Shown: piece after piece, positions 24,639-32,249 of the stretch | Layout: every line of letters starts with the position of its first letter | Numbering within the stretch: position 1 is the first letter of the stretch | Assembly (NCBI RefSeq): GCF_022759505.1 | Contig: NZ_CP094289.1 | Location: forward strand, 3,224,001 to 3,288,000 | DNA: 64,000 bases | Reading direction: 5' to 3' | Source of the DNA: Georgenia sp. TF02-10 | GTDB lineage: Bacteria > Actinomycetota > Actinomycetes > Actinomycetales > Actinomycetaceae | Program-made: the position numbers and the translations under genes | Notes under the pieces: model-generated | The model's input: only the letters and a program-made list of their open reading frames with translations | Told to the model about the DNA's origin: nothing | Database searches by the model: none

Positions 24639-26204
24639 GTGGATCTCGCCCGCCCCGTCCTGATCGTCGCTGCGGCGGTCGTCGCCGTGCTGGTCCTGGC
24701 GGTCGTCGTCTTCGTCTATGCAAAGGTGCGGTTCAAGATCGCAACGCCTGACGAGGCGCTCATCATCACCGGCCGCAAGAGCGGCGCACCGGTGATCAAC
24801 CCCGAGACGGGTGATGAGAGCACCGACCTGTCCGGGCAACGCGTCGTCATCGGCGGAGGAACGTTCGTCAAGCCGGTCTTCGAGCAGGTCGCACGGCTCT
24901 CCCTGGCATCCCAGAGCTTTCCGGTGACGGCCGAAGACGCCACCACGAAGAGTGGTGTGGGAGTCACGCTGCGGAGCATCGCCGTCGTCAAGGTCGGCGG
25001 CACCGAGCGCATGGTGCGGGCCGCGGCGCAACGCTTCGCGGGACGGAACCAGGAGCAGGTGATCGAGCAGCAGACCAGCGAGGTCCTGGTCGGTGTTCTG
25101 CGCACCATCGCGGGCACGCTGACCGTGGAGTCGATCCTCTACGAGCGCCAGGACTTCTCCAAGGAGGTCAAGGACATAGCCGTCCCGATGCTCGCCGAGC
25201 GGGGTCTGGTCCTGGAGAACTTCGAGATCCAGACGGTCGAGGACTCCGGCGACTACATCCGCAACCTCGGCCGTCCCAGGGCGGCCGCGGTGGCCCGTGA
25301 TGCCGAGATCGCGGAGGCGCAGGCCCAGCAGGAGAGCACCGAGCGTTCCAACGAGGCCGCGGTCCAGATCGCGGAGTCCAACAAGGCCCTCGCGCTGCGC
25401 AATGCGCAGATCGCCCAGCAGACGGCCACGGCGCAGGCCGAGGCCGAGGCAGCACGCGAGCGCGCGGAGGCGGAGGCTCAGCAGGCCGTGCTCGTGCAGC
25501 AGGAGCAGGTGGCCCAGCGTCGGGCGGCGCTGCGCGAGCAGGAGCTCCAGACCGAGGTGCGCAAGCCCGCCGAGGCGGCCAAGTACGAGGCGGCGCAGGA
25601 GGCCGACGCCCGCAAGTACGCGGCGGAGCAGGAGGCGGAGGCGGCCAAGACGGCGGCGATCCGGAAGGCCGAGGCGGAGGCCCAGCGCACCACGGCGCAG
25701 GCACAGGCGGAGGCGTCGGCCCTGCGCGCGCGGGCCGAGGCCGCCCTTGTCGAGCAGCAGCGCCGGGCCGAGGGCGCCCTCGCGCTCGCCCGGGCGGAGG
25801 CGGACGGCACCCAGGCCCGCGGCGAGGCCGAGGCCGCTGCCGAGCGGGCAAAGGGGGAAGCACGAGGTGCCGCGATCAAGGCCGAGGCCGACGCCTACCA
25901 GGCCTTCCCCGAGTCGGCGCGCCTGCAGATGGTGCTCGACGCGCTGCCGAGGATGGCGCAGCCCTACGCCGACGCGCTCAGCAGCATCGACGACATCACC
26001 GTCATCGACAAGAACGGGGCCTCCAGGCTCACCGACCAGGTCGCCGTCGGCGTGAACGAGCTCGGGGCGCTCCTCAAGGCGCAGACTGGCATCGACCTGC
26101 TTCAGCTGGTCCGCGGGGCCGCCGAAGAGAACCGGCCCGAGAAGGCAACGCCGGCCGGACGCAGCCCAGGGGGCCACGAGGCCGGTGACGGCGCGCGGAC
26201 GTAG
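24639..26204 (+). CDS. Flotillin-like SPFH membrane scaffold protein
   Basis: A 521-residue flotillin. A single N-terminal membrane segment (residues about 4-27, ARPVLIVAAAVVAVLVLAVV) is followed by an SPFH/Band 7 domain (about 28-210, with ATPDEALIITGRKSG and FPVTAEDATTKSGVGVTLRS) and a long Ala/Glu/Gln coiled coil (about 215-440) typical of flotillins, then a short C-terminal region (SARLQMVLDALPRMAQPYAD). It would organise membrane microdomains on the inner face. GTG 24639 is preceded by GAGGAG, which decides the start over an earlier in-frame codon. No NfeD-type partner gene is adjacent, and it appears monocistronic. Confidence 0.92.
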   Translation: MDLARPVLIVAAAVVAVLVLAVVVFVYAKVRFKIATPDEALIITGRKSGAPVINPETGDESTDLSGQRVVIGGGTFVKPVFEQVARLSLASQSFPVTAEDATTKSGVGVTLRSIAVVKVGGTERMVRAAAQRFAGRNQEQVIEQQTSEVLVGVLRTIAGTLTVESILYERQDFSKEVKDIAVPMLAERGLVLENFEIQTVEDSGDYIRNLGRPRAAAVARDAEIAEAQAQQESTERSNEAAVQIAESNKALALRNAQIAQQTATAQAEAEAARERAEAEAQQAVLVQQEQVAQRRAALREQELQTEVRKPAEAAKYEAAQEADARKYAAEQEAEAAKTAAIRKAEAEAQRTTAQAQAEASALRARAEAALVEQQRRAEGALALARAEADGTQARGEAEAAAERAKGEARGAAIKAEADAYQAFPESARLQMVLDALPRMAQPYADALSSIDDITVIDKNGASRLTDQVAVGVNELGALLKAQTGIDLLQLVRGAAEENRPEKATPAGRSPGGHEAGDGART

Positions 26205-26469
26205 CCCCTCCTCCACCCGGCATCCCCGGCGAGGACTCGCGGCGGCCTGCGCGGGTCACCTGCGCGAAGCCCACCGCAATGCCGCCCGACGATCACCACC
26301 CCGGCACAGACGACCTCCTGCATCCCAGCAGCTCCCGTAACCCGTCGGCGCCACCTGATCGATGAGGTCGACGGGCAACCGGCTGGTATCCGACTCACCC
26401 GGTCGACCCTGAGCCGTTCCTTGCCTGGATGGCCGCGGACGATTTCGTTTCCCAGGCGACCAGGGGCAT

Positions 26470-26730
26470 CTATGTCAGTGCGGGCCACCGCTCGGCGATC
26501 AGATCGAGCGGCTTGGCGCTGACCTCGTGGAGCTTGTACCGCCCCTCGAGCGTCGTCTAGGACCAGGCCTGCAGCCTTCGACCAGGCCTGCGGCTTCGAG
26601 GACGGCGAGGTGCTGGGCGATCGCCTGTCGCGATGACCCGAGCCCGTGGTTGCTCATGAGTTGGCCGCACAGCGAGGGGCGCCTGCCCAGTCCGCACCGT
26701 CAACTCGTCGAGAATTATCCACAACGACAC
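26470..26730 (-). pseudogene. Degenerate ArsR-family regulator
   Basis: Three-frame reading of the minus strand shows LMSNHGLGSSRQAIAQHLAV, then LEAAGLV, which is the helix-turn-helix of ArsR regulators. In another frame follow LEGRYKLHEVSAKPLDLIAE and RWPALT with a stop at 26470. A 19-bp near-tandem duplication (26561-26579 and 26580-26597) lies exactly at the junction and breaks the frame; the N-terminus is also frame-shifted. The gene is dead. The 265 bp between it and the flotillin stop hold nothing recognisable. Confidence 0.65.
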
Positions 26731-26777
26731 CCTTGTTGCCACACAATCCACAGATTAAAAAATCCCGGTAGAAAGCC

Positions 26778-26807
26778 TTGCGGAGTCGTACGCCAGTTCG
26801 ATAGAAT
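26778..26807 (+). promoter_or_regulatory. Candidate sigma-70-type promoter of the HNH gene
   Basis: TTGCGG at 26778-26783 and TAGAAT at 26802-26807 are spaced 18 bp. They lie 37 bp upstream of ATG 26845, in an unusually AT-rich stretch (about 26705-26810) for this genome. Confidence 0.5.
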
Positions 26808-26844
26808 GTGTGGCAGGAAGAACATCACGAGGAGGTGAGCAGCC

Positions 26845-28299
26845 ATGGGACCCGAGCACCCGCCACCGGAACCGGCCGGCACCGCGGACCTGGCCGGGGC
26901 GCTCCAGCGGGCCAGCCAGGCCCTGGCCGAGCTCCAGGGCGTGGACGTCGTCGGCCTCCAGGCCGGGGAGGTGCTGGCCGCGGTCGACACCCTCGAGCGG
27001 CTGCGCCGCCAGGTCGAGGGCCTGGCTTCCAAGGTCCTGGCAGCCGTCGAGGCCCACGGGCTGTGGGCCGCCGGCGGGGCCAGGTCCCTGCCGGTGTGGT
27101 ACCGCCACCGCACCGGGCGGACGGACGTGACCGCCCGCACCGAGGTCCGGCGGGCCCGCACCCTGCGCGAGCACCTGCCCGCCACCGCCGCGGCCCTGGC
27201 CGCCGGGGTGATCGGGCCAGACCACGCCGCGGCCCTGGCCCGGCACGCCACCGACACCCAGGCGCGCCGGGACCAGCTCGCCGACCCCGAGATGGGCGAG
27301 GCGTTCCTGCTGACCCAGGCCCAGGCGATGGACGCCACCCTGTTCACCCGCCTGGTGCGCCGGTGGGCGATCATGACCGACCCCGAGGCCGCCGAGGCGT
27401 CCTGGAAGGAAGACGTCGGCCGGGAGGAGCTCTACCTGTCCCGGACCACCGGGGGGTACGACCTGCGCGGGTGGCTCACCGAGACCAGCGGTGACCTGCT
27501 CTACCGGGCGCTGTCCGCCCGCACCCCCACCCCCGCCGCCGGGGAGAAGAGCACCCCGGCCCAGCGCCGCGCCGCGGCCCTGGACGGCCTGGCCCACCTC
27601 GCCCTGGACTCCGGTACCCTGCGACCCGGCGCCCGGATCCGCCCCCACCTGGCCGTCACCGTCCCCTTCGACACACTGAAGGCCCTCGCCGACGCCGAGG
27701 GCGACACCCCGCCGGGGCAGCCCGCCGGGGACGACGCCAGCGCCGGGCAGGCCGCCGGGCAGCACCTGGGCGCCGGGCCCGGCGGACCCGGCGCGGCAGC
27801 CGGGCCGCCAGGGCCGGGTGGGAGCGTCGGAGCGGCTGGGGCGGAGGCGGTGCTGACCACCACCCTGGACGCCGGCCGGCTCCGCGGTGTCGAGCCCGCC
27901 ACCCTCGAGGACGGCACCCCGCTGCCCCACGGGCTCCTCGCCCGCCTCGCCTGCGGCTCCGCCGTCCACCGCGTGGTCTTCGGCCCCGCGAGCGAGATCC
28001 TGGACGTCGGCCGCGAAGAACGCCTGTTCACCACCGCCCAGACCCGCGCCATCATCGCCCGGGACCGCCACTGCCAGTCCCCCGACTGCACCGCACCGCC
28101 GGGGGAAGGGGAGATCCATCACTCCATCACCTGGTGGGCCCAGCACGGACCCACCGACGTCGCCCTCGGGGTGCTGCTCTGCTGGCACCACCACGACCTC
28201 GTTCACGCCCGCGACATCACCATCACCCGTCTGCACGGGCAGTGGCACTTCCACCGCCCCGACGGCACCGAGATCCACCCCTACCGCCTCACGGCCTAA
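26845..28299 (+). CDS. DUF222/HNH endonuclease domain protein (13E12 repeat family)
   Basis: A 484-residue protein with an N-terminal DUF222 region (about 20-330) and a C-terminal HNH nuclease (about 400-465). The nuclease motif is complete: RDRHCQSPDCTAPP (zinc Cys pair), EIHHSITWWAQHG (His-His) and LLCWHHHDLVH. Residues about 290-345 are a Gly/Ala/Pro-rich linker. The family is multicopy and variable in actinobacteria and is often near mobile DNA; some members may be remnants of group I-like or phage systems. ATG 26845 has GAGGAGGTG 7 nt upstream. Biological role unknown. Confidence 0.9.
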   Translation: MGPEHPPPEPAGTADLAGALQRASQALAELQGVDVVGLQAGEVLAAVDTLERLRRQVEGLASKVLAAVEAHGLWAAGGARSLPVWYRHRTGRTDVTARTEVRRARTLREHLPATAAALAAGVIGPDHAAALARHATDTQARRDQLADPEMGEAFLLTQAQAMDATLFTRLVRRWAIMTDPEAAEASWKEDVGREELYLSRTTGGYDLRGWLTETSGDLLYRALSARTPTPAAGEKSTPAQRRAAALDGLAHLALDSGTLRPGARIRPHLAVTVPFDTLKALADAEGDTPPGQPAGDDASAGQAAGQHLGAGPGGPGAAAGPPGPGGSVGAAGAEAVLTTTLDAGRLRGVEPATLEDGTPLPHGLLARLACGSAVHRVVFGPASEILDVGREERLFTTAQTRAIIARDRHCQSPDCTAPPGEGEIHHSITWWAQHGPTDVALGVLLCWHHHDLVHARDITITRLHGQWHFHRPDGTEIHPYRLTA

Positions 28300-28669
28300 C
28301 CGGATCCATGCCACATGTGCGACGCCGCCGGTGCCGGGACCGCGCGGACGCCTCAGGCTGAGACGCCGGCGGCATTCGCCGGTCGCTCACCTCCACCCCG
28401 GCCCTCTGCGCTGGCGAGGCCCTGGCAGACCCGCCGCGACCTCGACCCGATGGCCGGGTGTGGGACTGATGGACATCGGCGTGGAGGTCGAGAACCAGAC
28501 CCGCCTCCTCGACATCCCGGGATCATGGACCGGCTGGGGCGCCTGTCCTACCTCGAGCGGGAGGGGCAGGCCCGGTCGGGGGTCGATGGCCGTCAGGTTC
28601 GTGCCCCATGGGTCGCTGGTCGAGGCTCGATGGGCCGGCATCGCCGGAGGGGACGACGCGGGGCGTACG

Positions 28670-28689
28670 GCCCACCGCTCTCGGTGGGC
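28670..28689. terminator. Perfect 8-bp hairpin in the spacer before the DUF2254 gene
   Basis: GCCCACCG and CGGTGGGC pair around a CTCT loop. No T-tract follows. It lies in the 421-bp spacer 28300-28720, which otherwise shows no gene, and 31 bp upstream of the DUF2254 start. It may end the HNH transcript or lie in the DUF2254 leader. The palindrome TGACGTCA (28714-28721) overlaps that start. Confidence 0.4.
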
Positions 28690-28720
28690 ACTAGCCCGAC
28701 CATCCCGGGACGATGACGTC

Positions 28721-30109
28721 ATGAGGAGGTACCCAGCCCTGCGACCCGAGCTGGCCCTGGCCGCTGGGGTGTACCGGTTCCGCGAGAGCCTCTTCCTGCT
28801 CCCGGCGCTCATCGTCGCGGGCGGCGTCGGGCTGGCCGAGGCGGCCGCGGCGGTCGACCGCGCCCTGGACGCTCGGGAGACGGTCCCCGGCGCTGTCCAG
28901 ATGGCCAGCAACGCGGCGACGTGGCTGCTCAGCACCGTCGCCGGTGCGACGATCACGACGGCGGGTGTCGTGTTCTCGCTGACCGTCGTCAGCCTGCAGC
29001 TGGCCAGCAGCCAGTTCTCGCCGCGGGTCATGCGCTCGTTCGTCCGCGACCGGCTCAGCCAGGTCGTCATCGGCCTGCTGGTCGCCACGTTCGTGTACAG
29101 CGTGCTGACCCTGCGGCACATTGGCGCCGACCCGGCCGCACCAGCCCCACCGGTCACCCTGACCGTGGCCGTGGCGCTGACCCTGGTGACCGTCGTGCTG
29201 ATCGTGGCCCACCTCGACCGCCTGGCGCGGCGGCTGCAGGTCGGCGAGGTAGTTCGGGCGATCGCGCAGGAGGGCAGCGAGGTGCTGGCGGCCATGCTGC
29301 GCACCGGGGTCGACGAGCGCCCCGCCGCACCGACGCGCGAGGACCTCGAACCGTACGTCGTCCCGGCACCCCGGGCCGGCTGGGTCACGCAGGCGCCGGG
29401 CCAACGGATCCTGCAGGCGGTACCGCCGGGCACGACGGTTCGGCTCGAGACCCGCACGGGCGCGTACATCCACCAGGGTGAGCCGCTGGTCACGCTGTGG
29501 CCCACCCCGGCCGACCCCCGCCGGGTGGTGCGGCTGCTGTCGGCCACGGTCGCCGTGGCCGACAACCGCACGATGCAGGAGGACGTGGACTTTGCGATCC
29601 GCCAGCTGGTCGACATCGGGCTGCGCGCCCTGAGCTCAGCCATCAACGACCCGACCACGGCGGTGGAGGCCACGCTGCGCATCGGCGGGCTGCTGCGCGA
29701 GGTGCTCGTGGCCGACCTGCCCCCGGAGAGCGTCGCCGGCCCCGACGGGCGGGTGCTGCTGCGCCCCTGGAACCTGCGGCACGAGGAGTACATCGAGCAC
29801 GCCTTCAGCCAGCTGCGGCAGGCAGCACCGGCCCAACCGCTGGTGGTCGCCACGCTGCTGCGGGTCCTCAGGATGCTGGTCCAGCACGTCCAGGAGGCCG
29901 GCCGCGACGAGCACGTGCCGGCGCTGCGCCGCCAGATCCGGCTGCTGCTCGAGACGGTCCAGGACCAGCCGGGCCTGCACCCGGAGGACCTGGCCCGTCT
30001 GCGAGCCGTCGCGGAGGACGCCACCGACCCGGCGGAGCACGGCGACCCGCTCCCCGATGCGCGGCGGGACGGGCGACTGGCGCGGGCGACGGGACACGGG
30101 CAGGACTGA
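28721..30109 (+). CDS. DUF2254 integral membrane protein
   Basis: A 462-residue membrane protein. Four hydrophobic segments occupy residues about 18-175 (SLFLLPALIVAGGVGLAEA; ATWLLSTVAGATITTAGVVF; SQVVIGLLVATFVYSVLTL; VTLTVAVALTLVTVVLIVAH), separated by the conserved SLQLASSQFSPRVMRSF. A soluble C-terminal half follows with FAIRQLVDIGLRALSSAIND, a hallmark of the family. The ATG at 28721 lacks a clear Shine-Dalgarno site, and the frame is open far upstream; family length favours this start. The function is unknown; channel- or transporter-like roles are proposed from topology only. Confidence 0.85.
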   Translation: MRRYPALRPELALAAGVYRFRESLFLLPALIVAGGVGLAEAAAAVDRALDARETVPGAVQMASNAATWLLSTVAGATITTAGVVFSLTVVSLQLASSQFSPRVMRSFVRDRLSQVVIGLLVATFVYSVLTLRHIGADPAAPAPPVTLTVAVALTLVTVVLIVAHLDRLARRLQVGEVVRAIAQEGSEVLAAMLRTGVDERPAAPTREDLEPYVVPAPRAGWVTQAPGQRILQAVPPGTTVRLETRTGAYIHQGEPLVTLWPTPADPRRVVRLLSATVAVADNRTMQEDVDFAIRQLVDIGLRALSSAINDPTTAVEATLRIGGLLREVLVADLPPESVAGPDGRVLLRPWNLRHEEYIEHAFSQLRQAAPAQPLVVATLLRVLRMLVQHVQEAGRDEHVPALRRQIRLLLETVQDQPGLHPEDLARLRAVAEDATDPAEHGDPLPDARRDGRLARATGHGQD

Positions 30110-30178
30110 CCGCCGGGGCCGCCGTCGGGCTGCCGCGCGGCTGGGTCGGGCTTTGCGCACGCCGCGAGCCGGTCGCGA

Positions 30179-31279
30179 CTACCCGGGGTCGGGTTCCACG
30201 CTCACCTCGGTCGTGCCCAGCAGTGTGCCGAGCCGCTGCACCTCCGCCGTCAGCGCCTCCTCCGGCGCCGCGCCTGCCTCGGCGAACCATGAGACCTCGA
30301 TCCGCCCGTCCCGCTGCTGCCAGGTGCCGCTGACGACCCCGCCGGCGACCACCAGGTCGGCGCCGTGGCTCACCACCGCCCGGCGCGCCGGCGGGACGAC
30401 GCGGACGTCGGCGGTGCCCGGGCCGAGCACCCACTGGTCGTGGGCCGGGAGCAGCCGCACCGCGTTGCTGGCCTCGGCCGCCGCCAGCGCGGCGGCGTCC
30501 TCGGCCAGCACGAGCGCGCCCGCGCCATCGACGTCGACCTCCACGAGGCGGTCCCCCAGGCCCGTGAGCCAGGCCCGGACACGCCTGCGGCCGGCGCCGA
30601 GTCCCTGGCCCAGCCAGTAGTCCAGGTGCCCGGGGGTCGTCGGACCGTAGGCGCGCACGTACGCCGCGACGGCTCGCGGCCCGGCGTCGCCGGCGTCGGG
30701 CAGGCCCGGCCAGTGCGGGTTGGTGTCCAGCCGCTGGAAGGTGACCCGGCCCTGGCGGCTCGGGCCGAAGCTCATGTCCCCCTGCCAGGTGAACGCCTTG
30801 AGCAGGGTGTGGCTGGGGTCGGCGAAGGCGAAGCCGAGGTGGGCGAACCGGGGCACCGCGGTGACCGCGGCCCCGAGCTCGGCGCGGGTCAGCGGACCGT
30901 CGGCCAGCGCCTCCCGGACGACCGCGCGGAGCGCCGGCCAGTCCGCCGGCTCGAGGTGGTAGTACTCCCGCCAGCTCTTCCGCTCCCACATCCGGCTCGC
31001 CGCCCGGACCGCCAGGGCGTCGGCGGCGCCGGCGGGGGCCATGAGGTGCGTCGCACCGCGCCAGGCGTAGACCATGACCAGCCGTCCGTCGGCGAGCGCC
31101 GCGGGCACCTCCCCCGGCTGGGAGTCGGTGCTTCTCGCGCCGACGGCCAGGTCGGTCCGGCCCGCCGCGGGCACCGCGACCAGCCGCCGGACGACGTCGT
31201 GCGCCGGCGCGCTGCCCACCGGGTCGAGCAGGTGCCGCCGCAGCCGCCAGCCGAGCGCCTGCCGCCAGGTGAGGGACAT
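30179..31279 (-). CDS. Winged-helix DNA-binding protein, AlkZ/YcaQ-like
   Basis: A 366-residue protein of the HTH_42 family (PF06224) related to AlkZ and YcaQ glycosylases, which unhook interstrand DNA crosslinks. Family landmarks are LTWRQALGWRLRRHLLDP at the N-terminus, YAWRGATHLMAP, the LGFAFADPSHTLLKAFTWQG block, YGPTTPGHLDYWLG and the C-terminal LLPAHDQWVLGPG. The catalytic Gln-x-Gln or Gln-His of AlkZ and YcaQ cannot be confirmed; the region around MVYAWRGATHL takes its place. Convergent with DUF2254. Whether it repairs DNA is not certain. Confidence 0.78.
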   Translation of the reverse strand: MSLTWRQALGWRLRRHLLDPVGSAPAHDVVRRLVAVPAAGRTDLAVGARSTDSQPGEVPAALADGRLVMVYAWRGATHLMAPAGAADALAVRAASRMWERKSWREYYHLEPADWPALRAVVREALADGPLTRAELGAAVTAVPRFAHLGFAFADPSHTLLKAFTWQGDMSFGPSRQGRVTFQRLDTNPHWPGLPDAGDAGPRAVAAYVRAYGPTTPGHLDYWLGQGLGAGRRRVRAWLTGLGDRLVEVDVDGAGALVLAEDAAALAAAEASNAVRLLPAHDQWVLGPGTADVRVVPPARRAVVSHGADLVVAGGVVSGTWQQRDGRIEVSWFAEAGAAPEEALTAEVQRLGTLLGTTEVSVEPDPG

Positions 31280-31347
31280 GACGGGGAGGGTAGGCCGGCA
31301 CCTCGGCGGACGGCCACCATCCGCCCCGCTGCGTCCGGTCGGGCAGC

Positions 31348-31439
31348 GGGTCCGGTCCGGCAGTGCGGGCGAGCCCGGTCCGGCGGGGCGGGCGAGCCCG
31401 GTCCGGCGGGGCGGGTGAGGCTGGCCCGGCAGGGCGGGC
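31348..31439. repeat. 23-bp tandem repeat, about four units
   Basis: GAGCCCGGTCCGGCGGGGCG plus GGC recurs at 31371, 31394 and, with changes, 31417; a partial unit precedes at 31348. It lies in the 220-bp divergent gap between the AlkZ-like and O-methyltransferase genes, at the right edge of the accessory block. Confidence 0.85.
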
Positions 31440-31499
31440 GGGACCGGCGCCCGCTACCATCGCCCCTGTCCCGAGCCCGCACCGGCGAGAGAGGTCGCC

Positions 31500-32132
31500 A
31501 TCACCGCCGACAAGGCCCTGTCCTGGGCATACACCGAAGAGTTCGTCCCGGAGGACGACGCCACCGCCCAGGCCCGGCTGCGGGCCGCCGAGCTGGGCGT
31601 CACCGCGGTCTCGCCGGGCACCGGCGCCGCGTTGCGCGTCCTCGCGGCCGCCTGCCAGGCCCGCGTCGTCGCCGAGGTCGGCACCGGCGCCGGCGTATCC
31701 GGCCTGTGGCTGCTCGGCGGCATGCGTCCCGACGGCGTGCTGACCACGATCGACGTCGAGGCCGAGCACCAGCGCGCGGCCCGGGAGTGCTTCGCCGCCG
31801 CGGGCGTGCGGCCCGCGCGGACCCGGCTGATCACCGGCCGGGCCCGGGAGGTGCTGCCGCGCCTCGCCGACGGGGCCTACGACCTGGTCCTGGTCGACGG
31901 CGACCCGGAGGAGGCCGCGGACGACGTCGCGCAGGCGGTCCGGCTGCTGCGGCCGGGCGGGGTGCTCGCCGTCGCCTCCGCGCTGTGGCACGACCGGGTG
32001 GCGGACCCGGCGCGCCGGGACGAGGCGACCGTGGAGGCCCGCGAGCTCGGCAAGGCCGTGCGGGCGGATGACCGGCTCGTCACCGCGCTCCTGCCCACCG
32101 GCGACGGGCTGCTGGTCGGCGTGCGGCGCTGA
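31500..32132 (+). CDS. SAM-dependent O-methyltransferase (Rv1220c-like), likely ATC start
   Basis: A 210-residue class I methyltransferase. The conserved N-terminus ITADKALSWAYTEEFVPED and ELGVTAVSPGTGAALRVLAA precedes the SAM-binding GTGAGVSGLWLLGGM, DGVLTTIDVEAEH and LVLVDGDPEE motifs; the homologue next to sigE in M. tuberculosis has the same layout. The first ATG/GTG/TTG in frame is TTG 31632, which would remove 44 conserved residues. GAGAGAGG (31487-31494) sits 5 nt before ATC 31500, so ATC is the probable start. The methyl acceptor is unknown. In other actinobacteria this gene is divergent from and adjacent to sigE; here 14.4 kb separate them. Confidence 0.82.
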   Translation: MTADKALSWAYTEEFVPEDDATAQARLRAAELGVTAVSPGTGAALRVLAAACQARVVAEVGTGAGVSGLWLLGGMRPDGVLTTIDVEAEHQRAARECFAAAGVRPARTRLITGRAREVLPRLADGAYDLVLVDGDPEEAADDVAQAVRLLRPGGVLAVASALWHDRVADPARRDEATVEARELGKAVRADDRLVTALLPTGDGLLVGVRR

Positions 32133-32249
32133 CCGCTCGGCCACGCCGGTCGGTCCCCCGGATGCACCGTTGCCCGGTTGCCGAGGCGCCGGTCGCACCG
32201 GCCGACCGCACCGGCCGCCGGTCGCACCGGCCGCCGGGTCGGCCGTCGG

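Noticed and set aside
26102-26488. 128-residue minus-strand frame after the flotillin gene
   Set aside because: Overlaps the flotillin end and the ArsR remnant in an unrelated frame; no family signal.
26715-26723. TTATCCACA, a consensus DnaA box, upstream of the HNH gene
   Set aside because: Only one full match (plus a weak AATCCACAG) is present, with no dnaA, dnaN or box cluster nearby, so it is not an origin.
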